Shown here one piece after another: positions 15,037 through 23,615 of a stretch of 32,454 nucleotides of DNA. Below the pieces are notes generated by a model that had not been told where the DNA came from, did not search any database, and worked only from the letters and a program-made list of their open reading frames with translations. Origin of the DNA: a bacterium (GTDB taxonomy: Bacteria; Armatimonadota; Abditibacteriia; Abditibacteriales; Abditibacteriaceae); assembly GCA_004172935.1 (NCBI GenBank), contig SDZD01000066.1, positions 1 through 32,454 on the forward strand, given 5' to 3'. The translations under genes were made by a program, and so were the position numbers. Numbering within the stretch: the first letter of the stretch is position 1; each line of letters starts with the position of its first letter.

Positions 15037-16800
15037 ATGCGTTACCCTCTTTTGATGCGATTTCTCTTCCTTACCTTCCTGTTGCTTTGCGCTTCGCTTC
15101 ACGCCGATGAAAGCCCCGACACCATAGCGCCGATTCGTGAACGCGCTATGGAACACCAAAAAGCGGGGCGGTTTGCTGCTGCGGTTGACGACTTTATCAA
15201 GTGCATCGAAGAGGGCAGCAAAACCAATCGTACAGGCCGACGGGCCGAGTATTTTGCGCGTATCGCCTACAACCAAACCCGCATGGGCAATTTTAAAGAC
15301 GCGCGCGAAAATATGGAAAAAGCGCCCCGTCAAAACGGCTGGAAAGACGAAGACCCTTTTCTGATGGAAATGCGCGCGATTGTGTTTCTGGCCACCGACC
15401 AGATCGAGCCTGCCTTGCAAATCGCGCAAAAATTCAAGGCGGTTAACCCGAAAAAAGCGGAGTATTTCGAGATGGTCGCGCAATTTTTTGGGGGCGACGA
15501 GAAATGTCTTGCAACGCCTCTGGGGCGCTTCCTTTTCGACCCCGAACAACTGCTGTATAACGGCGCCGTCGCGCGCAATCCGAAAGACCTGATCGCGCGC
15601 CGTCGCCGCGCCGCTTATTTTCTGGAGCGCGCCAACCAGCAACGCTTCCCCAACTCCTACCCGGCGAAAATTCCCGTTGATCGTGGTGGTTGGGCGCATC
15701 TTTTCGACCCCGCAACCGCCGCTGGCCTTCCCTACAGCTTTTACGCGAGCGCCTTTTACGATCTGTCACGCGCCCTTGAAATGTGTTCTAGCCAGGACGA
15801 GCCGTTTTTGCGTGTTCGCCGTGCTGGTGCCGCCTACGGCTGGAACGCGGTCGCGCCCAAAAATTCTCTGTTCATCTCGGCTGCCACCATTGCAGGCGAC
15901 CTCAAACGCGCCCAGAAACAGGGCGCGCTCGATGTTAGAACTCAGCGCGCCCTCGGCGATTTCTTCAGCGAGACGCTACCCCCAGTTGACCAGCCCAATT
16001 ATCGTCCGCGCCTGCGCTCCGGGATTCAATCTTATTCGCGCGCGCTTTATTTCACTCGCGACGAATCCTCGCTACGCGACCCCGACTGGCTCGAAACCCC
16101 CGAAACCGATTCGCTCCAGAAAGTCCGCGCGGCCCGCTCGACCCTGATTGGTTTTCATCTCAGTGGCAAGCCCGTCGCTTTGCCCGATCTTCCGCCCCTG
16201 ACCGAACTCGCCTGGAAAGATTACGGTAACACCCTGGTCGCCAGAGAAGAACTAGGCAGCGCGCTGGAGGCTTACAAGAAAGCCCTCGAATTCGACCCAG
16301 AATTCGTGCCCGCGCTGAATAACATCGGCACGGTTTATTCACGCCTGGGCGCATTCGACATCGCACTCGAATGGTTCGACAAAGCCGTTAAAGCCGACCC
16401 TAAATTCGCTATTGGTTGGACAAACCGCGCTGGCGTTTTGGATGAGTTGGGAGATGTGGAAAAATCCCTCGCCAGTTACGACACGGCGCTTGGCATCGAA
16501 CCGCAAAACGCCCAGACCTGGGTTTCGCGCGGCATCCTCGCCATGAATAGTAAATCGTGGGCGAGCGGCCAAAACGCTTTTGCTCAGGCCGCCAGACTCG
16601 CCCCGCAAAACTCGCGCTACGCCGCGCTGTCCGCGTTTGCAAAATTTGCCAACGAAAACGCCGAACTCCCGAAAATCGACCTTTCAATTGAAGACAAAAC
16701 CTGGTTGAGCAATTTCTTCGGTTCTGATAGTCTCGCCGAGAGCTACGCCAGCAAGGGTGCCGCCGACAAAGTATTCGCGGCGCGCGAGTGGATCAAGTGA
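15037..16800 (+). CDS. Secreted tetratricopeptide-repeat protein
   Basis: A 587-residue exported protein. ATG 15037 follows AGGGAGG and gives basic residues then L-F-L-T-F-L-L-L-C-A-S-L-H-A, a signal peptide cleaved near residue 26; GTG 15025 and ATG 15055 are alternatives. An N-terminal TPR-like unit (A-G-R-F-A-A-A-V-D-D-F) lies near residues 45-70. Four clear TPR units lie at about 391-526, with the consensus G-x-x-x-x-x-x-G-x-x-x-x-A and spaced D-P-x-F. The middle ~250 residues are unassigned. Such proteins act as protein-binding scaffolds in the periplasm or envelope. It stands alone between two gene-poor spacers. Confidence 0.8.
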   Translation: MRYPLLMRFLFLTFLLLCASLHADESPDTIAPIRERAMEHQKAGRFAAAVDDFIKCIEEGSKTNRTGRRAEYFARIAYNQTRMGNFKDARENMEKAPRQNGWKDEDPFLMEMRAIVFLATDQIEPALQIAQKFKAVNPKKAEYFEMVAQFFGGDEKCLATPLGRFLFDPEQLLYNGAVARNPKDLIARRRRAAYFLERANQQRFPNSYPAKIPVDRGGWAHLFDPATAAGLPYSFYASAFYDLSRALEMCSSQDEPFLRVRRAGAAYGWNAVAPKNSLFISAATIAGDLKRAQKQGALDVRTQRALGDFFSETLPPVDQPNYRPRLRSGIQSYSRALYFTRDESSLRDPDWLETPETDSLQKVRAARSTLIGFHLSGKPVALPDLPPLTELAWKDYGNTLVAREELGSALEAYKKALEFDPEFVPALNNIGTVYSRLGAFDIALEWFDKAVKADPKFAIGWTNRAGVLDELGDVEKSLASYDTALGIEPQNAQTWVSRGILAMNSKSWASGQNAFAQAARLAPQNSRYAALSAFAKFANENAELPKIDLSIEDKTWLSNFFGSDSLAESYASKGAADKVFAAREWIK

Positions 16801-17182
16801 GGAAAGAACAAGCCCTCCGTATCTCATCGAAATGAACCAATGACCAAAAAGACTCCCCCGAAGTTATTGAAATGACCACTCCAACACAGTATGTTCCCCT
16901 GATTCCCCTTGGGAATCTCGGTTTTCACAAACAATTATCCCAACGCTATACAGACGTCTAAGTGGTACCCACTGGAAACGGAATTTAAAATACGTTACTT
17001 GCCGGATGAACCAGTTAGGCCTACATTGGAGCGACGTGGTCTGCGAACGCCAGAGAAGTGTTCGGAGGGGCAAAAAAGAGAGGTTATATATGAGAAAGAC
17101 CTTCCTCGCATATGTCTGGCAATTCTGTATCTCCACTCAAATTAAAGTCAACGTACACTGCGAGTCGTTTGCACACATTGCC
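16801..17182. other. Gene-poor spacer with a weak hairpin
   Basis: About 380 bases with lower GC than the genes around it. GATTCCC (16901-16907) pairs with GGGAATC (16911-16917) around CTT and is followed by TCGGTTTT, a possible weak terminator for the TPR gene. A 14-base match to 14635-14648 lies at 17004-17017. An AGAGG precedes ATG 17090, which is in frame with the next large gene and could be its start. No other gene is supported. Confidence 0.45.
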
Positions 17183-20100
17183 GTGAAACAACCCCTGATT
17201 CTCATATTCTCCTGCATCGCCATCAGCCTTCCCGCTCTGGCACAAAACAAAGTCTCGGTTCACGTCCTCGATTCCAATCAGAAACCCCTCCCCAATGCCA
17301 GCATCGCGTTACGTGTCTGGGGCGAAAAGAAATGGCGCCAGGAAACTCTGCACGCTGATGCCACTGGCAGCGCGACCTTCTCGCTCGAAAAGCCCATCGA
17401 CCCTAAACGTCCAGCAGGAAATCTTGTGGTTTACGCCAAGGGCTTTGCGCTCGACGGCAGTCCCATCAATAGCAACTCGCTCGATTTCAAATTACAACCC
17501 GGCGCTACGTGGCGTGGTCAGGTGGTCGATAAGAAGGGGCAACCCATCGCAGGTGCCAAAGTCAGTGCCTCTCTCTTCCGTAAAAAAGCTGCTGCGCGTG
17601 ACGAATATCTGTCGTTGGATGGCGAAGAAATTCAACAAACCTATACCGCCACTTCCTCTGCCGATGGCACTTTCCAATTGGCCGATGTACCCGTTGGCGG
17701 AACTGTGAGTTATCAGGTTGTCAAATCGGGTTTCGCTACAGAGTCTGGTAAGGAACCTGCCTCCGTTGCTGAAACCGCGAGCATCGCTCTTGGCCCCGAA
17801 GCGAAAATTCATGGCAAGCTACTCGGCACCGATGGCAAGCCCATGAAGAAGACGCTGATGTATGCCAGGACAATGGAAATTGGTGAAGGCTACGGTAATG
17901 CTACCACTGGCGACGATGGCACATACACCATCGAAGGGCTTTCTCCCGGCGATTACAGGGTAGGAGTCATGGAAAGCGACTTCAATCCATACATTATTAC
18001 CCCCTTGCAGCACATTATGGCCGAGGTAGAAAAAACTACCGAAGTCCCCGATTTGCGCGCCGTCGAAGGCATAATGGTATCGGGTTTCGTGCGCGAGAAA
18101 AACACGGGTAAACCAGTGATAGGAGCCTCAATCACTGCCAACAAAGTTGGTGTTCGTGAAGACTACACCTCTAGCAATGCCACTGGTGAGGATGGCCGCT
18201 TTTCGGTGCGTGTCCTCCCCGGCAACGTTCGCTTTTACACCAATGGTGTGCCTGAGGGGTATATCGGTCACTCCGAGCAAATTCTGCAAGTCGGCGATAA
18301 AGCTCCCGCCGCGTTGACATTCGAGCTTCAAAAGGCGCCCATCCTCACAGGCACCATCGTCGATGAAAATAATCGTCCTGTCAAAGCCCAGCTCGAATTG
18401 TGGGGCGGGGGCTTCGATGACAGGATAATCGCCTCCGATGCACAGGGGCGTTGGAGTTGGCAAGCGAACTCCAACGCCGACCTTCAAGTGAGTGGTGGCG
18501 AAGATGACAGCGGCTACTTCAAGATATTGAACAATAAGGCGTATCCCATTCAGTCGGATACTCCCATTGTCTTCAAAGTCAAAAAGCAGCCTTGGCGTTC
18601 TCTCGAAGGGCGTATCGTTACTCGCGGTAACAAACCCTTGGCCGGAGTTGAAGTGACTGCTTCTTATTTCGTGAAGGCGGGCGACGATGGGGCTATTAAT
18701 CAGGCCACGCGCAAAGCCACGACTGATGCCAATGGTCACTACGTTTTCACGCGCATCCGAGCCGCCGAGGATTTGAGTGGCAATATCGAGAGCATAAAGA
18801 TCAATGCATCTCCCAAAGGCATGGTCTTCGTTAGTGGTGGCACCCTCACCCAGAAAGACGGCAACTGGGCCGCAGACGACTTAGTTCTCGCTTCCCTCAA
18901 CCGCCGCATCGAAGGCCAAACCGAAGCCGACGCGCGAGTTGTGGCGGCGGGCAAAGAAACACGCGCCGACGATAAAGGCCACTTCGTACTCGAAGGTCTG
19001 CCCGAAGGCGAATTTCTGGTTTCCTCTGCCAAAGACGGCAAATTCGGCAATGCTATCGCCGCCGATACCGCTGCACCCATTCGTCTCGAACTCAAACCCA
19101 TAAAAGCGCAAGATGTGGATGTCGAGGCTGGACTGTCTACGTGGCGCGATGTCGCCCGCGATGGTGTCGAGGCAAAGTTCTACGCCCTCGACTGGCTTAA
19201 CTGGCAATTGGCTGCCCCCAAAGGCGACACCTTCGAGTCGCTTAAGCGCGCCGATGATGGCCCCACCACCATCATGAACGACCGCATCTTGTCGAGTCGC
19301 ATCGCCAAGTTCGCCCCTCAACTGCCCAAAGAAAACCGCGTCGCGCGTCTCGAAGAACTCATCAAAGGCATCAACTCTCCCGAAATCCGCCTCAGTGCAT
19401 GGCTGGGAGCGGCAAAGAAAATTGACGACCCTGAAGTTGGCAAACGCGCCCTTAAAGAAGCTGACACCGTCCTCCAATCGACTCCCCCCGAATTTGGATG
19501 GCGCGAGAACAATCTGTACAACATCGCCGTAGTCACCGAGAAGGTACAAGGAACAGATAAAGGCATCGAAGCGCTCAATCGGGCCATGAAGGTGACTTTG
19601 GCGCGCCATCCCGAAAAACCAGCCCGTGAAAACGGTCGCCAGAGCGAAATCACCCGCGACCAGATGCTGCGCTTTCAGGCCGAAGTTGTAGCCGAGGGTA
19701 GCAAAACAATGCTGCGCCAACTCCTCGATACCATCGACCCCGAAAGCGGCGAGAACGTGCAAGCCTACAGCGCTGCCATTCCTGTAGTCGCGCAAACACA
19801 CGGCATTGAAGAGGCACTGCTGCTGCTGGAAGAACTCGTCAAATTGCCTAAGCCCGAAACCAGAGAAGGCCAGCGTAGCCTCAACGGCGACCCACAGTGG
19901 GCATTCAATCAAGCCGCCCGACGCCTTATCCCGCTTCTGGGCAAGAAATCGCCGCAACAAGCCGTCGAACTCGCGAACCGCATCACCGACCAGAGCCGCG
20001 CCGCTGCCTGGTCTGCCGCCGCCCAGTTCCAAACGCCCGAAGCCGCCGCCAAATTATGGCGTGATGCTGTCCAAAACGCCGAAGTGCCCGACGCTCCGCG

Positions 20101-20539
20101 CTTCGCGGCTCAGGCATGGGAACGCGACCACAAACTGGGAGCCGAGATGTTCGCGTTGGCCCGTCAAAAGGCGCAAACCGCATCCGAAGCCCGCTTCGTT
20201 AGCAGTAATCCCTGGCCTTCGTACGCCTTTTACTTCGCCCGTGTTGATCCTGCCGCTGCTCGCCTCGAACTCGAACGGACGTGGGGCGAGCAACTGCTCA
20301 AAACCGGCAGTGATGGCGCCAGCCTCACGAAAATCGCTATGGCCATGAGTGCTGTCGATGGCAAGCGCGCCCTCGAAATGGCCAACGCCATTCCCAAAGG
20401 TAGCGACAACTTCTGGCCGCTTCATACCCGCGTCAAAATCGCTCAGTACCTGATGGCCTCGCCCGAACTGCGCCGCGATTTCCCCTTCGCCCGCTGGGGC
20501 GCCACCGATACATGGCAACCCGGCGACGAAGATTGGTAA
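17183..20539 (+). CDS. Giant secreted protein with serial carboxypeptidase-regulatory-like domains
   Basis: An exported protein of about 1118 residues. GTG 17183 is chosen because it starts exactly at a signal peptide (K-Q-P-L-I-L-I-F, ending L-P-A-L-A-Q at residue 21). Upstream in-frame ATGs at 17090 (with AGAGG) and 17006 would bury that signal. Residues ~22-640 hold six or seven Ig-like carboxypeptidase-regulatory modules, each of the form G-x-V-x-D-x-x-G-x-P-x-x-G-A-x-V followed by T-x-x-D-G-x-F and a closing L-P-x-G. Residues ~650-1118 are helical and Ala/Glu-rich, resembling HEAT- or TPR-type repeats. No protease site or membrane anchor is visible. It is likely a cell-surface adhesion or carbohydrate-contact scaffold; the function is inferred from architecture alone. 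Confidence 0.75.
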   Translation: MKQPLILIFSCIAISLPALAQNKVSVHVLDSNQKPLPNASIALRVWGEKKWRQETLHADATGSATFSLEKPIDPKRPAGNLVVYAKGFALDGSPINSNSLDFKLQPGATWRGQVVDKKGQPIAGAKVSASLFRKKAAARDEYLSLDGEEIQQTYTATSSADGTFQLADVPVGGTVSYQVVKSGFATESGKEPASVAETASIALGPEAKIHGKLLGTDGKPMKKTLMYARTMEIGEGYGNATTGDDGTYTIEGLSPGDYRVGVMESDFNPYIITPLQHIMAEVEKTTEVPDLRAVEGIMVSGFVREKNTGKPVIGASITANKVGVREDYTSSNATGEDGRFSVRVLPGNVRFYTNGVPEGYIGHSEQILQVGDKAPAALTFELQKAPILTGTIVDENNRPVKAQLELWGGGFDDRIIASDAQGRWSWQANSNADLQVSGGEDDSGYFKILNNKAYPIQSDTPIVFKVKKQPWRSLEGRIVTRGNKPLAGVEVTASYFVKAGDDGAINQATRKATTDANGHYVFTRIRAAEDLSGNIESIKINASPKGMVFVSGGTLTQKDGNWAADDLVLASLNRRIEGQTEADARVVAAGKETRADDKGHFVLEGLPEGEFLVSSAKDGKFGNAIAADTAAPIRLELKPIKAQDVDVEAGLSTWRDVARDGVEAKFYALDWLNWQLAAPKGDTFESLKRADDGPTTIMNDRILSSRIAKFAPQLPKENRVARLEELIKGINSPEIRLSAWLGAAKKIDDPEVGKRALKEADTVLQSTPPEFGWRENNLYNIAVVTEKVQGTDKGIEALNRAMKVTLARHPEKPARENGRQSEITRDQMLRFQAEVVAEGSKTMLRQLLDTIDPESGENVQAYSAAIPVVAQTHGIEEALLLLEELVKLPKPETREGQRSLNGDPQWAFNQAARRLIPLLGKKSPQQAVELANRITDQSRAAAWSAAAQFQTPEAAAKLWRDAVQNAEVPDAPRFAAQAWERDHKLGAEMFALARQKAQTASEARFVSSNPWPSYAFYFARVDPAAARLELERTWGEQLLKTGSDGASLTKIAMAMSAVDGKRALEMANAIPKGSDNFWPLHTRVKIAQYLMASPELRRDFPFARWGATDTWQPGDEDW

Positions 20540-20552
20540 TTAAGTACGCGGT

Positions 20553-21332
20553 TCAGGAAGCCAGAAACTGCTTCAAACCAAGCGTGAATAACTCGCCCTG
20601 ATCGACAAATGCGGCGTGTCCTGCAAACGGGATATTAAAAAGCGCCGCGTCCTTCTGCCACTTCGAGAGTTCGACCATCTCCTTCAAGCCGAACAGATGG
20701 TCTTTGTCGCCCCGAATGAGCATCAACGGGCAATCTATGCGTTCGATATTCTCGTTCGGATACCCCGTCTCGGTGCTATCGAGCCACATCGGTATCAATT
20801 CTTTGATGAATTTGTTGAAGTCGGGGGCCGGGTTCAACCGCTGGTAGGCCGCGTAATATTCCGGTTGCCGCTCCTTCATTATGTCGCCAGTCAATTTCTG
20901 AAAGAACTCGTGATACCCGTCGTTGTTCTTCGAGTGCCAGCGTGCGCCAACCGTAATCAGCTTCGAAATGGCCAGCGAACTGAACACCCCCAGACGGTAA
21001 GCCACAATGCCACCATCGCTAAACCCGATTATGCTCAGGGTATCAATGCCCAGATGCTCTAAAACCGCCTCGACATCGCTTTGAAGCCGCGCATAGGTGT
21101 ATTCACCCGAATCCGTGGTCGAGCGCCCATGACCCCGACTATCTATTCCGATAATCTTGAAGTCATCGGCTAGAGCGGGCAATATCGGGTTAATATCGGC
21201 GATATGCCCGAAGCCCCCATGTAAATAGAGCAGGGCGGGCTTATCTTCATTCCCAATGACTTCGTAATAAAGCCGCGCCCCATCATGCTCAAAAATCTCC
21301 CCGCGCGAGTGGTCGAAAGTTTGTGCCATCAT
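20553..21332 (-). CDS. Alpha/beta hydrolase
   Basis: A 259-residue soluble alpha/beta hydrolase. The oxyanion motif is H-G-G at 38-40, the nucleophile elbow G-F-S-D-G-G at 103-108 (Ser105), the acid Asp209 or Asp211 in R-G-D-K-D-H, and the base His239 in A-G-H-A. D-S-R-G-H-G-R-S at 64-71 is typical of the esterase/haloperoxidase/lipase-like group. The substrate is unknown. Two tandem ATGs (21332 and 21329) are both possible. It ends 13 bases from the stop of the giant secreted protein and is followed upstream, on the same strand, by the SDR gene 95 bases away, so the two may share a transcript. Confidence 0.85.
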   Translation of the reverse strand: MMAQTFDHSRGEIFEHDGARLYYEVIGNEDKPALLYLHGGFGHIADINPILPALADDFKIIGIDSRGHGRSTTDSGEYTYARLQSDVEAVLEHLGIDTLSIIGFSDGGIVAYRLGVFSSLAISKLITVGARWHSKNNDGYHEFFQKLTGDIMKERQPEYYAAYQRLNPAPDFNKFIKELIPMWLDSTETGYPNENIERIDCPLMLIRGDKDHLFGLKEMVELSKWQKDAALFNIPFAGHAAFVDQGELFTLGLKQFLAS

Positions 21333-21427
21333 GCCTCACAATGGCGCAAATGTTCGACCACTCTTTTATATCTGCTCGGCCATTTCTGTTGCTAGAATCC
21401 CCGTGGGGGCAATCCCGCATCACCTTC

Positions 21428-22183
21428 TCATGGATGCGTCGTATTCAAAATATTGAATACTTTGTCGAACTGGCCGCTCCGCTCCGCAAAGCGCAGGAAT
21501 TTGACGCGCTCGACCAAAATTTCTTCCGCGTCAGGGGTGTTCTTTAACAAATCCATGCTCTCCGCGATGAACTCATCCAGCGGCATCGACTGTGGATTCG
21601 CCGAATGACCGGGCATCAATTCCGTCGCCACGGCGGGTGGCGCCCATTCGATGACCTGTACAGTCGTGTCCTTCAGCTGAAAACGCAGCGACTGTGAGTA
21701 CGAATGCATGGCTGCTTTGGTGGCGTTATAAGTGGCTGTCGCCGCTAACGGAACAGAAGCTAACCCCGATGTTACATTGATAATCGTCGCCGCCTCTTTG
21801 CTTTGCAGGTGCGGCAAAAAGGCCGCAATCAAGCGGATTGGAGCCAACAGGTTCGTCGAAATCGTCGCCTCCATGTCCGCAAGGTCTTCCGGTTGCGCCA
21901 ACAAGTTCTCGGCTTTCATGATACCCGCGTTGTTGATAAGCACATTAACCGCCGGATAGTCGCTGATAACTTGCTGCGCAAAGGCGCGGATGCCCTCGCC
22001 AGCGGAGACATCGAACTTCACTGCGTTCATACCCGGATTCGCGGCCACGGTTTCGTCCAACGATTTCTGGTTGCGCCCCGCGATAATGACCTGATTGCCC
22101 GCTTTGTGTAGCGCCTCGGCCATTGCGCGCCCGATACCCGAATTGCCGCCCGTAATCAAAATGGTGTTGCCTGTGATTTGCAT
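21428..22183 (-). CDS. Short-chain dehydrogenase/reductase (DltE-like SDR)
   Basis: A 251-residue NAD(P)-dependent oxidoreductase. The cofactor motif T-G-G-N-S-G-I-G is at 11-18, N-N-A-G at 84-87, the structural Asn111, and the catalytic Ser139, Tyr152 and Lys156 (Y-N-A-T-K). This is the classical SDR layout. Start ATG 22183 is where homology begins; the frame stays open far upstream through the neighbouring gene without features. It is divergent from an HxlR regulator, a common arrangement in which the regulator controls an oxidoreductase in response to quinone or aldehyde stress. A promoter with TTGACA (minus strand, 22282-22287) and TATGAA (22260-22265), 16 bases apart, is visible. The substrate is unknown. 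Confidence 0.9.
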   Translation of the reverse strand: MQITGNTILITGGNSGIGRAMAEALHKAGNQVIIAGRNQKSLDETVAANPGMNAVKFDVSAGEGIRAFAQQVISDYPAVNVLINNAGIMKAENLLAQPEDLADMEATISTNLLAPIRLIAAFLPHLQSKEAATIINVTSGLASVPLAATATYNATKAAMHSYSQSLRFQLKDTTVQVIEWAPPAVATELMPGHSANPQSMPLDEFIAESMDLLKNTPDAEEILVERVKFLRFAERSGQFDKVFNILNTTHP

Positions 22184-22207
22184 GATATTTGTCGAACCTC
22201 GAAGGTC

Positions 22208-22287
22208 ACTTACAAATCTACGACTCTCACACTCCCAAAGTAAGAAGGCACTCGAAAGATTCATACTTACCAAAAAGAGAGTGTCAA
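22208..22287. promoter_or_regulatory. Shared promoter/operator region of SDR and HxlR genes
   Basis: Three GTAAG/CTTAC half-sites are present: ACTTAC at 22208-22213, GTAAG at 22240-22244 and ACTTAC at 22265-22270, in alternating orientation. The last overlaps the -10 hexamer (22260-22265) of the minus-strand promoter that reads into the SDR gene. HxlR regulators bind such repeated half-sites as dimers, so autoregulation and control of the SDR are inferred. Confidence 0.45.
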
Positions 22288-22734
22288 ATGCCCAAATTCC
22301 TACCGCCCGATAAAGAGTTGATGGCGCAAACCAGAGCCAAATTAGCTGCCGCCCCGCCACCCCCCGACGATCAACTCGACCCACACATCGAAGTCCTCGT
22401 CAACGACATTATTGGTCGTGTCGCCGACCGATGGACGATGATAATTCTTGAAGTTCTGGCCGAAAACGGCGAAATCCGTTTCTCTCAACTGGGCCGCGAA
22501 GTCAAAGGCATCAGTCAGAAGATGCTCACCCAAACCCTACGCCAAATGGAGCGCGATGGCTTGCTAATTCGCACTGTCCACCCTGTAATTCCACCCAGGG
22601 TCGAATACAAACTCACCGACCTCGGCCTCAGCCTCGGCGCCGCCTTCTGCGGCGTATGGATGTGGGCCGAAGATAATCACGAAACCATCCTTCGTGCCCG
22701 CCAAAAATTCGACGCCGCTCTAAATAAAGACTAG
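22288..22734 (+). CDS. HxlR-family winged-helix transcriptional regulator
   Basis: A 148-residue DNA-binding regulator. The HxlR core is at ~35-125: D-R-W-T-M-I-I-L-E-V-L, then R-F-S-Q-L, G-I-S-Q-K-M-L-T-Q-T-L-R, M-E-R-D-G-L-L, and Y-x-L-T-D-L-G. ATG 22288 follows AAGAGAG; the frame is open upstream to 22189 but overlaps the divergent control region. The usual N-terminal sensing cysteine of redox HxlR proteins is missing (D-P-H-I-E-V-L in that place); the only Cys is in the last helix (F-C-G-V-W), so the signal may not be thiol-based in the usual way. It probably controls the divergent SDR gene. Confidence 0.92.
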   Translation: MPKFLPPDKELMAQTRAKLAAAPPPPDDQLDPHIEVLVNDIIGRVADRWTMIILEVLAENGEIRFSQLGREVKGISQKMLTQTLRQMERDGLLIRTVHPVIPPRVEYKLTDLGLSLGAAFCGVWMWAEDNHETILRARQKFDAALNKD

Positions 22735-22760
22735 GGAAAAAGAGAAAAATTGAGAACTCT

Positions 22761-22789
22761 TTGACATAGTTCAGGGGTTTTCCTACTTG
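22761..22789 (+). promoter_or_regulatory. Candidate promoter for the fasciclin gene
   Basis: TTGACA at 22761-22766 is followed after 17 bases by TACTTG (22784-22789), a good -35 with a poor -10. It lies about 105 bases before the fasciclin start. Confidence 0.35.
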
Positions 22790-22895
22790 CGTATTTTTCA
22801 AGGCATAGCGATTGCCATGGCTATAGCAGCAATTAAATTGACGAGGGGAGCGAGAGAATTACCGTTCCCCTGTCGACTTAATCCAGGTCAAACAC

Positions 22896-23534
22896 ATGAA
22901 AACATTAACTCTTCGCCGTCTCTTAACTGGCATCGCCGTATTGGGAGCTTGCAACACCGTCGCTATTTTGGCTCTGGACACCGTTCAGGCCAAGCCCATG
23001 AAAAGTGGAATGGCTACCACTTCAATGGATGGCTCCATGAGTGGCATGTCGGGTAAAACCAAGATGGTGGGAGGGGCCGCAATGTACCCCTCGAAGAACA
23101 TCATCCAAAATGCGGTCAACTCCAAAGACCACACCACGCTCGTAGACGCCGTGAAAGCAGCCGGACTCGTGGGCACCTTGTCTGGCCCCGGCCCATTCAC
23201 TGTGTTTGCCCCCACCAACGCCGCCTTCAAAAAGCTTCCCGCTGGTACCGTTCCCACATTGCTTAAGCCCGCAAACAAAAAGACCTTGGTAACGGTTCTC
23301 ACTTACCACGTGGTCGCAGGTAAATACAGCGCTAGTGCCATCTCCGACCTCATCACAAAAGGCAAGGGCAAAGCCACGCTCAAAACTGTGCAAGGCAAGT
23401 CACTCACCTTCATGAAAAAGGGCAGTAAGGTCGTCATCAAGGATGCCAAAGGCGGCACTTCAAACATCACCATCGCCGATGTCAACCAATCCAATGGCGT
23501 GATCCACGTTGTCGATACCGTTTTGATGCCCTGA
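22896..23534 (+). CDS. Secreted fasciclin-domain protein
   Basis: A 212-residue exported protein with one fasciclin (FAS1) domain, an adhesion module on bacterial surfaces. The signal peptide covers about residues 1-32 (R-R, then G-I-A-V-L-G-A and V-Q-A). A Met/Gly/Ser-rich linker follows (~33-60). The FAS1 domain, ~65-212, shows F-T-V-F-A-P-T-N-A-A-F (H1 box), Y-H-V-V-A-G, and the closing I-T-I-A-D-V, then N-G-V-I-H-V-V-D-x-V-L-M-P (H2 box). AGGTC lies 8 bases before ATG 22896. It forms its own unit between a candidate promoter and a hairpin. Confidence 0.93.
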   Translation: MKTLTLRRLLTGIAVLGACNTVAILALDTVQAKPMKSGMATTSMDGSMSGMSGKTKMVGGAAMYPSKNIIQNAVNSKDHTTLVDAVKAAGLVGTLSGPGPFTVFAPTNAAFKKLPAGTVPTLLKPANKKTLVTVLTYHVVAGKYSASAISDLITKGKGKATLKTVQGKSLTFMKKGSKVVIKDAKGGTSNITIADVNQSNGVIHVVDTVLMP

Positions 23535-23555
23535 GCATCTCACCCACAAACAACA

Positions 23556-23587
23556 ACGGCCCGATGCGTATCCACGCATCGGGCCGT
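23556..23587 (-). terminator. Hairpin terminator for the ohr-ohrR operon (possibly bidirectional)
   Basis: A perfect 13-bp stem (23556-23568 pairing with 23575-23587) with a 6-base loop lies between the convergent fasciclin and ohrR genes. On the minus strand it is followed by TTGTTGTTTG, a T-rich tail; on the plus strand the tail is CCCC. It therefore mainly suits the minus-strand operon. Confidence 0.7.
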
Positions 23588-23615
23588 CCCCATTTCTAAT
23601 CCAACTGGTAGGCCG

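Noticed and set aside
14959..15699. A 246-codon minus-strand open frame opposite the TPR gene
   Set aside because: It lies over the N-terminal half of a well-supported signal peptide/TPR gene and has no recognisable family.
18881..20032. A 383-codon open frame on the minus strand inside the giant secreted protein gene
   Set aside because: It is a shadow of strong coding on the other strand, with Phe/Gly-rich nonsense composition and no motifs.
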